Shown here: one piece after another, positions 21,013-30,166 of the stretch
Layout: each line of letters begins with the position of its first letter
Position numbering within the stretch: the first letter of the stretch is position 1
Made by a program: the position numbers and the translations under genes
The notes under the pieces: model-generated
The model's input: the letters and a program-made list of their open reading frames with translations, nothing else
The model's database searches: none
What the model was told of the DNA's origin: nothing
IMG/VR virus record: IMGVR_UViG_3300035180_001778
Span: 248,001-312,000 of that record
Length of the DNA stretch: 64,000 nucleotides
Direction: 5' to 3' (one strand)
Source: a virus

Positions 21013-21191
21013 CGAACATCGAAACCCCCTCCTTCTCAGTCGAAGACTACGAGCACATCGCAGGGTCGAGCATGCCTCCGGAGCGGCTCGCCGAAATCTA
21101 CGGCGTCACCCACCAGACGGTGAACAAGATCCAGATGGGCAAGATGACCTACTTCGAGGTGCTCAACAGCCTCAAGAAGCCGGCCACCTGA
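21009..21191 (+). CDS. small helix-turn-helix protein
   Basis: 60 residues. PERLAEIYGVTHQTVNKIQMGK is a typical helix-turn-helix (AEIYGV turn, then recognition helix), so a DNA-binding regulator is likely. It overlaps the upstream gene by ATGA and is followed 2 bases later by the GIY-YIG gene. Confidence 0.7.
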   Translation: MTNIETPSFSVEDYEHIAGSSMPPERLAEIYGVTHQTVNKIQMGKMTYFEVLNSLKKPAT

Positions 21192-21193
21192 CC

Positions 21194-21610
21194 ATGGCTC
21201 GCAGCGTCCTACCCTGGTTCGTCTACCTCATTCACAGCGAGTCGACAGGTCACCTCTACGTTGGGGTGACCACCGATCCCACTCGCCGCCTGGCAGAGCA
21301 CAACGGGAAGGGGAAGCGAGGGGCAAGGTACACCCGCAAGGGCCGCCCCTGGATTCGCCTCTACCTGGAATCTGCGATCGACCGCGTAGCCGCCATGAAG
21401 CGAGAATACGCGATCAAGAGGTTCCACCGGCCCAAGAAGTTCGCCCTGGTCGACAGCCCGACGAACATCAACGAGGCCTTCCTCAAAAGTCGTCTCCCAG
21501 CTTCCCCCACGCCGGAGAACGAACCACCGGAGCCTTCGCCTCCTCGTGATCATCCTCCAGCCGGTGAAGCAGCTCCAGGAACAGCGTCGTCGACTTCTGC
21601 TCCGCCGTGA
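21194..21610 (+). CDS. GIY-YIG endonuclease (UPF0213/YhbQ-like)
   Basis: 138 residues. FVYLIHSESTGHLYVGVT carries the paired GIY-YIG-equivalent motifs, followed by RRLAEHN and KGKRGARYT and a conserved E near residue 55, as in small single-domain GIY-YIG nucleases. The last 45 residues are proline-rich and overlap the opposite gene 21483-21677, so the tail may be a late extension. Mobile nuclease or DNA-processing enzyme. Confidence 0.82.
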   Translation: MARSVLPWFVYLIHSESTGHLYVGVTTDPTRRLAEHNGKGKRGARYTRKGRPWIRLYLESAIDRVAAMKREYAIKRFHRPKKFALVDSPTNINEAFLKSRLPASPTPENEPPEPSPPRDHPPAGEAAPGTASSTSAPP

Positions 21611-21677
21611 CTTCCGTGCGTCGTGAAGGAAACGGAGGACCCTCTTCCGATCGCTCCGCTCCAAGCTCTGAAACCAT
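21483..21677 (-). CDS. small protein with shared C-terminal tail
   Basis: 64 residues with a helical centre (TTLFLELLHRLEDDHEEA) and the tail SPAWGKLGDDF. It overlaps the GIY-YIG tail on the other strand. The tail match to other proteins here argues that it is real. Confidence 0.55.
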   Translation of the reverse strand: MVSELGAERSEEGPPFPSRRTEVTAEQKSTTLFLELLHRLEDDHEEAKAPVVRSPAWGKLGDDF

Positions 21678-21735
21678 TCAGTCGTTTGCATGGGATGTCT
21701 TACACCATCCCACATGTAGGTGCTAACGATTTCGG

Positions 21736-23556
21736 CTAGAATTCCTGATCCAGCTCTGCCAGGAGGTTGAAGGTCTCCCTATCCCTCCGCTGGGCCAGCT
21801 CTTCCGCAGCAACGAACCGTACGCGCTCCGAAGAGATCCGGGTGTACTCAGCCTCCCGCTCGATGCCAACGAAGCTCATCCCCTCCTGAAGAGCCGCCAC
21901 GAGCGTGGAGCCGGAGCCGGAGAATGGATCCAGGACGATGCCTCCCTTCGGGGTGACGAGCCGGATCAGGTAGCGCATGAGCTTGAGGCTCTTGACAGTT
22001 GGATGCGTGTTTTTGCTCAGGGATCCGGCCGTCTCTTCCCACTCGGGGTTGGCGCACACGCAGTGAGGCTGCCCGAACTTCACCCGATGGCAGAGGGTAC
22101 AACGCCGGTTGCTCTGGGTGCTGATCTTCGAGTCCTCGATGGAGTGCATCGCACGAGCTTCCGACGTGAGCCCCGCCTCCCTCTCGCTCCGAGCTGCTTT
22201 CGCCACGTAGAAGAACGGGGGGTCGTGCTCGAACGTCTTGAAGAACCTGGAGACGCCGCCCGAATCCCCGTGCTGGTTCGAGGGACCAGATCGTCCCCGA
22301 AGGAATACAGTGGCCGAGTCTCCGTCGTAGGCCTCGACTTCCACCTTCATTGCCCCTGAAGTGGTCGTCCCGTTCTGCTCGTCGAGCATCCTCACGGGGC
22401 ACTCGGGCGAGCACTCCCAGTTCGCCACCGTCTCGTTGCCGTTTGCGTCAGCGAGTCGAGCTTGCGTCGGAACAGCCTCGTCGAGCTTGTCGTCTCGGTA
22501 ATGAGACCAGAGGCGTCCGGCCCCTTCCTTGTTCGCGGGCACATCTCGGGTTCCAGCTCGGACGCATCCAGGCGCGTGGCTGAGGACGAGGTTCGAGGGC
22601 CAGCGTCCCGAGGGATGACATGGGACGCCATTGCCAACCGGAAGCCACGTCTTGACTTCCGCATCTTGGGCGGCATGTCCGCTCCTCTTCCAGGACTCGG
22701 GCCGATCGGGCTCATTCCAATCGGTATAGACCCGGCACCCGTCGATGTTCATCGCTCCGGTCCCGGTCTTCTTGACCTGGTTCGCGACGGTCGACTCTTC
22801 GAGAGGCTTCCGGCAGATCCACCAGACTTCCACGGCCGGCTTCAGAGCTGTCCCCCATCCTTCCCAGAGCTTGGCCTCCTCGGTTGAAGGCGCCGTGACT
22901 TGATTCGCTTCCTGCCAGTTATTTCCTTCGACAGCAAGCTGAGAGCTTCGAGACCGTGCCATACTAGGCCCCAAAACCGTATTGGACGTCCCCACCACCT
23001 CACGAACGGCTCCAGCCATCTTGTCGAGAGCCTTCCCGACGGAGAGAGACTTCGGGAACCCGCTGCCGAAGAGGTGAAGGAGGAACTCATCTGTGGGCGA
23101 GCATCGCTGGAGAAGCTCGTTCTGCTCCGGAGATAGGCTCGCAAGGAACGCCTCGATCTCCAGGCTTCGGGGCTTCACATGGTAGATGCAGTCGCGGATC
23201 TCGAAGCCCGCGTTCTCCAGGGCCATCGCCGTCCAGTGTGACGTTCGAGGAAGAGCCCAGACGACCGCGTGTCCTCCTGGCTTGAGAACTCGGAAGCTCT
23301 CCCGTAGGACCTTCTCCATGAAGGAGATGAATCCCGTTCGCTGTTGCAGCCGGCGACTCGTCTCTTTGGTGTCAGTGTCCCCTCCAAGGATGGTCGCGTT
23401 GTCCCAGTCCTTCCCCATGAAGTCGATCCCAGCAGGTTATGGGGGGTCCGTGACCACAGAGTCGACGGACCCCGCGGGGAGAATACGTAGAACCTCCCGG
23501 CTATCCCCCTGGTACAACTGGCCCCATTCCTCATCGATGATGTGTTCGTGTCCCAT
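21736..23556 (-). pseudogene. DNA methyltransferase interrupted at its DPPY motif
   Basis: The full frame from ATG 23556 would be 606 residues: YQGDSREVLRILPAGSVDSVV, then TDPP at residues 36-39, then TAA (23437-23439), then GIDFMGKDWDN and the rest of an N6-adenine/N4-cytosine methylase. The C-terminus has HPTVKSLKLMRYLIRL and LDPFSGSGSTLVAA, the AdoMet site. Removing six bases (ACCTGC on the minus strand) turns the stop into Tyr and restores DPPYGIDF. Translation may also restart at ATG 23418, but without the catalytic motif. The middle holds zinc-type cysteines. The end is LLAELDQEF. Without repair or read-through it should be inactive. Confidence 0.75.
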
Positions 23557-23581
23557 GATTACCTTATGAATCCCTCTAGGC

Positions 23582-24316
23582 ATGCAGAAAGCTTGCCCTG
23601 TTTGCTCCTCGATCTACGAAGCTGACCCGAAGAGACTGCTTCACGGGAGACAGACGACATGTAGCAGGTCATGCTCATACAAGTATCGACAACCCTCACA
23701 GGCCATCGAAAAAACTTGTACGTCATGTGGGCGCATCTACACCAGAAGTCCGAGTCACGTGAAGGCAAAACACGGAGCCGAATACTGTTCACGTCCTTGT
23801 CATTTCAAGGGAAGAACCATGGGGTTGACACCCAGAGAAGTAACTCACCCATACGAGTACACACCAGAGTCAAAAGCGAAACAGATTGCTTCAGCGCGAA
23901 CTCCTCAGGGTAAGCGAGTCTTCCACCCTCTAACGTGCCTCAACTGCAAGTCCCTATTCGAGGATCCCAATTGGGGCAGGCACCGCAAGAGCGGTATGAT
24001 CTTCTGTTCTCTCCTATGCTGCAACAACTATCGCAAGGGTGAGAAGAACCCTGCTTGGCGAGGAGGGCACCCAAGTTATTACGGCCCCGATTGGAGTAGA
24101 ATGAGACGCGAGACTCTGCAACGCGATAACCACACATGCCAGCGTTGCAAAGCTACCCCAAAAGGGAGACGACATGACGTCCATCATATCAAGCCTGTGG
24201 TTACATTTGAGAACCCAAACGATGCACACACGATAGAGAATCTTATCACCCTGTGCCGTCCGTGTCACATGCGGGTAGAATGGCACGGAGTAGATTGGGA
24301 TCTACCCCAGCTCTAA
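23582..24316 (+). CDS. HNH endonuclease with three zinc-knuckle modules
   Basis: 244 residues. N-terminal knuckles CPVC...CSRSC and CTSCG...CSRPC, then CLNCK...CSLLC, then the HNH core CQRCKATP, HDVHHIKPV and LCRPCHMRVEW. It lies head to head with the damaged methyltransferase, whose break is about 150 bases away, and overlaps the membrane gene at its end. A homing-type nuclease that may have affected the methylase locus. Confidence 0.88.
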   Translation: MQKACPVCSSIYEADPKRLLHGRQTTCSRSCSYKYRQPSQAIEKTCTSCGRIYTRSPSHVKAKHGAEYCSRPCHFKGRTMGLTPREVTHPYEYTPESKAKQIASARTPQGKRVFHPLTCLNCKSLFEDPNWGRHRKSGMIFCSLLCCNNYRKGEKNPAWRGGHPSYYGPDWSRMRRETLQRDNHTCQRCKATPKGRRHDVHHIKPVVTFENPNDAHTIENLITLCRPCHMRVEWHGVDWDLPQL

Positions 24317-24881
24317 CCAGGGCATTATGCAGGACAAGTTTTTGTCTATCAGTAACGAAAAGAGCACCCTCAGACCCGTACGCTTCGTCCCCTGCTTCTT
24401 TTTGACCCAAAACAAAATTGTCAACGCCCCGTATGAGGACGTAAATGGAAGCGATGCTGGCCAGAGTCATCTGTATTCCAACATGCATTGTCGAAGCATA
24501 AAGGACGCCCGAGAGCCCCACAATTAGTTCGATAATTGCGTACCATGTTCTACGGAAAGTACGAAGTGCGTACAAGAGGATACTCCCCATCACGAGGATC
24601 AAAGTAACTACTGCTCTTACTGCAAAAGGCTGCGTTGAAGGGCCCAAGACCCAACGCGCACAAATACAAGCAACCCCCAGCATGAGTCCGAGCGTGAGTC
24701 CGACCCAAACAAGAAGAGCGAGACGGGTTTGGCGTACTATTACTACAAGACTTTCGCGCACTTCACGCAAAGCAGTCGGTAGCCCAAGAACAAATCTCTC
24801 TGTTTCGACTGTGTGGTTCCACAGGGACAAGAATTTGTGGGCGGGCACGTAAGATTTAAAAAACAGGCTCAGTTTTTTCAT
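24246..24881 (-). CDS. membrane protein with at least three transmembrane helices
   Basis: 211 residues from ATG 24881 (MKKLSLFFKSYVPAH). Hydrophobic segments near residues 56-78, 88-103 and 110-140. The C-terminal 50 residues are soluble. The gene ends just before the methylase-helicase start on the same strand and overlaps the HNH tail. Function unknown; this is the region's least GC-rich coding stretch. Confidence 0.65.
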   Translation of the reverse strand: MKKLSLFFKSYVPAHKFLSLWNHTVETERFVLGLPTALREVRESLVVIVRQTRLALLVWVGLTLGLMLGVACICARWVLGPSTQPFAVRAVVTLILVMGSILLYALRTFRRTWYAIIELIVGLSGVLYASTMHVGIQMTLASIASIYVLIRGVDNFVLGQKEAGDEAYGSEGALFVTDRQKLVLHNALVRAGVDPNLLRAILPACDTDGTG

Positions 24882-24885
24882 AGGG

Positions 24886-27800
24886 TCACCCGAGAGACAT
24901 CGCGAACTCGAAGAGGTCCGCTTCCGTGACAATGGGAGGAGGAAGGTGCTTCACCACCGGGATGAAAGCTTTTTTGGCCTTGGGGATCATGGGGAGATCG
25001 CGCCCCGACACGATCATCTCGTAAATCTGACGACCGACCGAGAAGGCTGAGAAGCCGTCATCGTTTCCGATACCCGCCGCCAGAAGAGCAGCTTCCGCGT
25101 CGAGCCCATCCGTCGACATCGAGACAGCCACCTTGTGCATGAGGAGCGAGTGCGTGTGTTGCTGCGTCGTCCCACCATAGACAGGGAAGCGAACCCGCGT
25201 GGGCTTGTCCTGCCCAACGCGATCGATACGGCCGTCCGCCTGACGCTTCGTCACCGGGTTACACGCCGGGTTCTGCATCCAAATGGACGTAGAGAAGTAG
25301 ATCAGGTTGTTGAGCCCTGTCTGCACACAGACAGGGTTGACGACCAGGACCCGAGCCTTCTTGGCCACGACCTCACGGTTGATCCAGCTCTGCCGCTTGC
25401 CCGTCGAGACCTTGTCCGGGTTCAAGATCGGAACGACACCCCCAATACGCTCCTGAATGATCCGAGCGAGCCGGGGAAGAAGAACCGTGTGCCAGCCGAA
25501 GACCATCACGTTCCGGCCTTCCTTCAGCTCTTCCTCGATGGTGTCGAGCATCCATGCCTCTTTCGGCAAGATGGTTGACGCAGGGAACGATGCGACGCTC
25601 GCAACCAGGCCCCCACCACACGATTCAGGGTAACGGATTGCGTAGGAACCATCTTCCTGGTTCCCAGTGTCCGCCGTCGCCAGGTCAAGGTAGCTCGGAA
25701 GCTCCGAGAGGGCGCCCATAAGCTTCCCCGCCTTGCCTTCCTTGCTGTAGCGGTCCGCCTTGATCTGAGCGATCAGAACATCTTGCAGATGCTTGTACCG
25801 CTTCATCAACTCCGAATCCGCCTCGACGGATTCAACCATCTCGGAGCACGTCGGGATGTTGATCCCAAGGTCAGACTTGTGGAGCGTGACGGCAATCGGG
25901 AGAAGATGCTTCAGGACAAGGAGCGGGAGGACCCCAGGCGCGTTGCCGATGATCCGCTCTTTCCGATCGACACGATCGGTGACACTTCCGAACTCGACGA
26001 CCTTTTTATCCTCGCCTCGATCCTCGACGATCCGCTTCCGGTAGCCGTAGCGCCCCACAAACTTCGTGAGTTCGTCGCGAGAGAACTCTGCCCGGAAAGC
26101 CGGAGAGAGCGCCCACAGGTTCGTGAAGAGACTCGCGGCGTACCCATTCATCACGGTGCCCGTCAGGAGCATCGTAGGGATACCCAGGCCCGTCAGCCGA
26201 TGAGCGGCCCGTTCCTGTGCGGATCCATCCGTCGCGTACTCATGCCCTTCATCGAGGGCGAGAACATCGAACAGCCAAGGGAACTTCTTCGAGATGTAGA
26301 GCGCCAGGGGATAGCGCATGGGAGTAGGCCGTGCCTCGAAGAGCTGCTCCCCACACTCATCAGGCTCTTCGCCCTTCATTCGCTTCTTGAAGGGCTTGTC
26401 TTCCATCAAGGCAGCGACCGCAGAGACCACCGCTTCCGGGATCGTCGGGATCTTCCGCCACAGGAGGGAACCCTCCGTCGTCATGGTGATATCGGGCCAT
26501 GAATCGTAGAAGGTAGCAGTCTCCTCCTTGTACAGAGAACTGTACTTGGCTTCCACCCGCGTCCCGTAATCTCGCGGACCCGAGTAGTACGACACGTGGG
26601 CAGAGTCTTTCCCAGGGTACAACCCCCAAAGAACCGCCGTCAACTTCTTGCGATCCTCCTCGTCATCGATCAAGAGGGCAAGGCTCACGAGCCGTTCACG
26701 AACATTGGCCCACACCCCCCAAGTCTCCTTGTCCTCAGCGAGGGTGGCCACGTACATACGCTCAGCCACCGTTGCGATGAGCTGCGGGTCAGGGTTCGCG
26801 ATCAGGAGGTACTCAATTGCCGCCACGACATTGAGGCTGGGGAGGAACGGAATGAGCCGGTTGATGATACCGGGGAGAGCAGGGGCCGCCTTCTCCCAAG
26901 CGTCAGCCGGCTTCTCACGACGCCGAAGCATTGTCGTCCACTTCCGAAGGGGACGGCTCCAGAGCAATTGCCGAAGCCGAGCGGCATCGGGGAAAGCAGG
27001 GACCATTGCAATCGCGAGGTCCTGGAGAATCTTCCCGAGATCACTCACGATGATCGGGACGACCTTGCATCGAGCCCGTTGCTTGGCGAGGTCCTCACCA
27101 ACAGGAACTTCCCCACCACATTTGGGGCAGAAGTTCTCGACCGACCCCCAAGTGTGCCCGAGCTTCGCCGTCTCACGCGAGAGAATCGAGATCACCACGT
27201 CATCGCTCTTGTCCCGAGCGAGGGCCTGGACATCCGACACACTCGTCAGAACAACGATCCGGGCATGAGGTGCGACCGCTTGGATCTGCTCTTTCCACCC
27301 ATCGAGGAGGTGAGGCGGGCACATCACGAGCATCCGCTTGGCCCCGATAGACAGCGCCACGTAGATCGCCAGCGTCGTCTTCCCGGATCCGATCTCCCCG
27401 AGAACGAAGACAGTCTTCCCCCGACGGTGCTCCTTCTTGGCATGGACACCCCCAAGAAGCTTCACGGCAGCTTGCGCAGCTTGATGCTGCGCATAGAACA
27501 TCTCCCGGTTGAGCTGCGGCAAGGCGATCTGATCCTCGGCAAGACCAGGGTTGTGCAACACCGGGCATTGCTTGAGCATGACCTCCATGAGGCCCCGCCC
27601 GTAGTATTCGAGGAGGTCCGCCATGGTCATCTCAGCGACCTTGCGGGTATTCGTCTTGTCCGCCGACGCCTTGATCGTGACGTACTGGTACGTCGAGAGA
27701 TCAAGAACGGTCGTGACGAGCTTGGGTTGCTGGACTTGAATCTCAGCGACCTTCTCTCCATCCGAGTTGTGCTTCTCGTCAACCGTCCGGTACTCCCGGT

Positions 27801-28878
27801 CAAAGACCCCCTTCACGAGAAGGGAAGGGAGACCCATTTTGGGGTCGTCAGGGTGAACAACAAAGCCGTTGAAGATCCCAGCGGCAAGACCACTGGCGAT
27901 ATGTGCCGACCGCGGGGGCATCGCGAGAGGGTATCGCCGGATCAGCAAGTCTTCTGCGGGGACATCCGGGAGAACGCCGGGCGTGGGGAGAAGCCGGCCA
28001 GCTCGATTGGTCGTGTGCCACGGGCGAGCCTTCATGAGAATCCCGTAGTAGTCCACGGGTGTCATCAGCCAAGACGAGAACCCCACAGCGTGAGACTTCT
28101 CGTTGGAGAGAGCAATCACATGGCGAGCCTCGGGATCAGCCACGAGCGCTTCAACAGGATTGGCCATCCCCAGGTGAGACCCCGGAAGAATCGGAAGAGC
28201 CTCCGGATGCGCAGCCCACGCCTCGATGCGAGCCTGGAGATCCAAGTCCGGCTCCAGGAGCGATGTAGACTTTTTCGCAAGGATGACGATCTGCTTGTAG
28301 GCCTCATAGTCCGGCGAGGGGAACCGGAAGCAGTGCAGATTCGTGTACTCTTGAGCGAGAGTCACCGCCGACTTCTGAAGAGCCGTCACGGGGATGATGT
28401 AGACCAGGACTCCCCCGGGCATCAACGTCGAGCTGAAGCGTTGGAGGAAGGCTTCCTCCTGACGCCCGACATCCCGGTTGATATCGTAGGGAGGATTCAA
28501 CCAGAGGAGGCTCGCACCCTTGTGATAGTAGGCGTTGTAGTTGTTGTCCCAAACAACTCGAAAAGCGTCCCCCTGGACAATGCCCTTGGACCAGGAGCCA
28601 TAGTCCATCTCCTTCTGGCAACGGGCCTTCAGCTCCTCGAATCGAGTAGCCTCCATCTCCGATGCGTAGAGGTCGAAGTTGACGCTCCTATCCCTGAGAT
28701 CCCCCAAGAGCCACCGAGCACATGCGATGACCGCTTCCCCGTCGCCAGCGCAGGGGTCAACGAACGCATACCCCGAGTCATGCACGTACGGAACATCGAT
28801 GAGCCCTGCGATATAGGGGATCAGATGTTTGGGGGTCTTATAATACCCCGCGATTGCAACAGACTCAAGCCTTGCCAT
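24886..28878 (-). CDS. methyltransferase-helicase fusion (DUF6094 plus SF2 helicase, DarB-like)
   Basis: 1330 residues. N-terminal MARLESVAIAGYYKTP start typical of DUF6094 methylases, AdoMet site DPCAGDG (41-47) and NPPY (128-131). The rest is an SNF2-like helicase: GEIGSGKTTL Walker A, CPPHLLDGW, a zinc pair CPKCGG, ALDEGH box, LTGTVMNG motif and RQADGRIDRVGQ motif VI. Similar fusions include phage P1 DarB, which protects incoming DNA from restriction. It overlaps the upstream gene by 14 bases. Expected to be an antirestriction or early DNA-processing enzyme. Confidence 0.85.
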   Translation of the reverse strand: MARLESVAIAGYYKTPKHLIPYIAGLIDVPYVHDSGYAFVDPCAGDGEAVIACARWLLGDLRDRSVNFDLYASEMEATRFEELKARCQKEMDYGSWSKGIVQGDAFRVVWDNNYNAYYHKGASLLWLNPPYDINRDVGRQEEAFLQRFSSTLMPGGVLVYIIPVTALQKSAVTLAQEYTNLHCFRFPSPDYEAYKQIVILAKKSTSLLEPDLDLQARIEAWAAHPEALPILPGSHLGMANPVEALVADPEARHVIALSNEKSHAVGFSSWLMTPVDYYGILMKARPWHTTNRAGRLLPTPGVLPDVPAEDLLIRRYPLAMPPRSAHIASGLAAGIFNGFVVHPDDPKMGLPSLLVKGVFDREYRTVDEKHNSDGEKVAEIQVQQPKLVTTVLDLSTYQYVTIKASADKTNTRKVAEMTMADLLEYYGRGLMEVMLKQCPVLHNPGLAEDQIALPQLNREMFYAQHQAAQAAVKLLGGVHAKKEHRRGKTVFVLGEIGSGKTTLAIYVALSIGAKRMLVMCPPHLLDGWKEQIQAVAPHARIVVLTSVSDVQALARDKSDDVVISILSRETAKLGHTWGSVENFCPKCGGEVPVGEDLAKQRARCKVVPIIVSDLGKILQDLAIAMVPAFPDAARLRQLLWSRPLRKWTTMLRRREKPADAWEKAAPALPGIINRLIPFLPSLNVVAAIEYLLIANPDPQLIATVAERMYVATLAEDKETWGVWANVRERLVSLALLIDDEEDRKKLTAVLWGLYPGKDSAHVSYYSGPRDYGTRVEAKYSSLYKEETATFYDSWPDITMTTEGSLLWRKIPTIPEAVVSAVAALMEDKPFKKRMKGEEPDECGEQLFEARPTPMRYPLALYISKKFPWLFDVLALDEGHEYATDGSAQERAAHRLTGLGIPTMLLTGTVMNGYAASLFTNLWALSPAFRAEFSRDELTKFVGRYGYRKRIVEDRGEDKKVVEFGSVTDRVDRKERIIGNAPGVLPLLVLKHLLPIAVTLHKSDLGINIPTCSEMVESVEADSELMKRYKHLQDVLIAQIKADRYSKEGKAGKLMGALSELPSYLDLATADTGNQEDGSYAIRYPESCGGGLVASVASFPASTILPKEAWMLDTIEEELKEGRNVMVFGWHTVLLPRLARIIQERIGGVVPILNPDKVSTGKRQSWINREVVAKKARVLVVNPVCVQTGLNNLIYFSTSIWMQNPACNPVTKRQADGRIDRVGQDKPTRVRFPVYGGTTQQHTHSLLMHKVAVSMSTDGLDAEAALLAAGIGNDDGFSAFSVGRQIYEMIVSGRDLPMIPKAKKAFIPVVKHLPPPIVTEADLFEFAMSLG

Positions 28879-29686
28879 TCGTGACCTCGAAGTAAATACG
28901 AACCTGCTCGGCGAGGAAAGCCTCCAGAGCTTCGTGGGAGCACATGCACGAGACCCCAACGAAAAGTCTCACGTCGTCAATCCCCACTTCGTTCATGTGA
29001 TAATAGGAATGGCACCCCCACCGATTCAGGGTGTTCTCCCGCGTCCAGGCTGCGATCCCTTGAGCCAGGGCTGCGCAGAACATCTGGAGATAGAACCGCA
29101 CATCCGAGATGAGCGGGCAGCGACTCCGACGATCCAGAAACGACGCGAACAGGACTGCCACCGGGACCAGCTCAGCAAGAGCTTCATCGGTGAGAGGAAC
29201 CCCCACCTTTCCGTAGGTGGCACGTACATGGGCCACTGCGGGCCCGGGATCGATTGTTGACGAAGCCACCCATTCGCAGGTAGGCAGCAAGCAGAATCGA
29301 ACCCCGGCAAGGTCGACCATGCCAAGGTCCATTCGGAAGAGATCGGGCAGGTACGCCGTGACGATCGACGTCACATCTGGCTTCCCATCGGGGCGCTTCT
29401 CGACAACCCGTTGCCAGTCGAAGCGGTACTTCGACGACTTCATCAGCTCGATGACCGTGTCTTTGCGCCCCTTACCGAGGATGGCCTTGCGCCCCAGCAT
29501 CAGGTTCGCGACGAACGGCCGCATCTCAGCTTCCGTGCCCCCAACCTGCAACCATACCGGCCGGATGGAGTCCTTGGATGTCTGGCCCCCAGGCCAGAGG
29601 CTATCCGCCTCCAGGTGAGCAAGATGCACCGCAGAGAAAGATCGGCCCTTCCCCTCTTTCTGGGGGGCGATGATAAGCTCGCGCAT
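28865..29686 (-). CDS. hypothetical partner of the methylase-helicase
   Basis: 273 residues, mixed fold, with cysteines near FCLLPTCEW and a C-terminal acidic/aromatic section. It starts MRELIIAPQKEGKGRSFS. Its end overlaps the methylase-helicase start by 14 bases, so the two are translationally coupled. A TGTAATCTAGA-type element lies just before the ATG. No family recognised. Confidence 0.72.
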   Translation of the reverse strand: MRELIIAPQKEGKGRSFSAVHLAHLEADSLWPGGQTSKDSIRPVWLQVGGTEAEMRPFVANLMLGRKAILGKGRKDTVIELMKSSKYRFDWQRVVEKRPDGKPDVTSIVTAYLPDLFRMDLGMVDLAGVRFCLLPTCEWVASSTIDPGPAVAHVRATYGKVGVPLTDEALAELVPVAVLFASFLDRRSRCPLISDVRFYLQMFCAALAQGIAAWTRENTLNRWGCHSYYHMNEVGIDDVRLFVGVSCMCSHEALEAFLAEQVRIYFEVTNGKA

Positions 29687-29719
29687 CCGTCTAGATTACA
29701 CCATAGGGTGTCCTAGACG

Positions 29720-30166
29720 TCAGAAATCGTCGTCCCAGATCACCTCAAACGAGGTCCGGCGGAGGACAGGTACGCGAGAGAATTTGAGAGCTTCTGCCCA
29801 CACCTCTCTCAACCTCTGTGCTGCCTTGGGGTACAGCTCTTCAGCATGATGATCAATGCCCAACCAACTCGAAGATGGGGCTACTCGCCGTAGCAGATCC
29901 AAGTTGGTGCCAATTCGGCACATATACACATTTCCCCATGGCTTCTTCGCAGCCTTGCTTTCAATACGGCGAAGATACATCCCTGTCGTGCCACCGAGTA
30001 TCTTTGCATATTGTGCAGAATGCCCGAAAAGCTGCACGGATACACCCTGTGTCACCATAGACACGGCTTCCACAAGCATGCGCGTCGTACGCCCTGAACC
30101 AGGTCGCGTTTGAACCTCGGGCCAAGGGCGGATCCCCAGAGCAATGCGGACTTCTTCAGGAGTCAC
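29720..30166 (-). CDS. P-loop-like hypothetical protein
   Basis: 148 residues. RPGSGRTTRMLVEAV near residue 21 is a Walker A-like loop seen in small phage NTPases; VYMCRIG and GIDHH follow. The end is RTSFEVIWDDDF, a clear example of the shared tail. It overlaps the methyltransferase stop upstream by 4 bases (ATGA). Confidence 0.65.
   Translation of the reverse strand: MTPEEVRIALGIRPWPEVQTRPGSGRTTRMLVEAVSMVTQGVSVQLFGHSAQYAKILGGTTGMYLRRIESKAAKKPWGNVYMCRIGTNLDLLRRVAPSSSWLGIDHHAEELYPKAAQRLREVWAEALKFSRVPVLRRTSFEVIWDDDF

Noticed and set aside
26596-28884. 762-codon plus-strand frame opposite the methylase-helicase
   Set aside because: Same antisense shadow pattern; the minus strand has NPPY, Walker A and helicase motifs.
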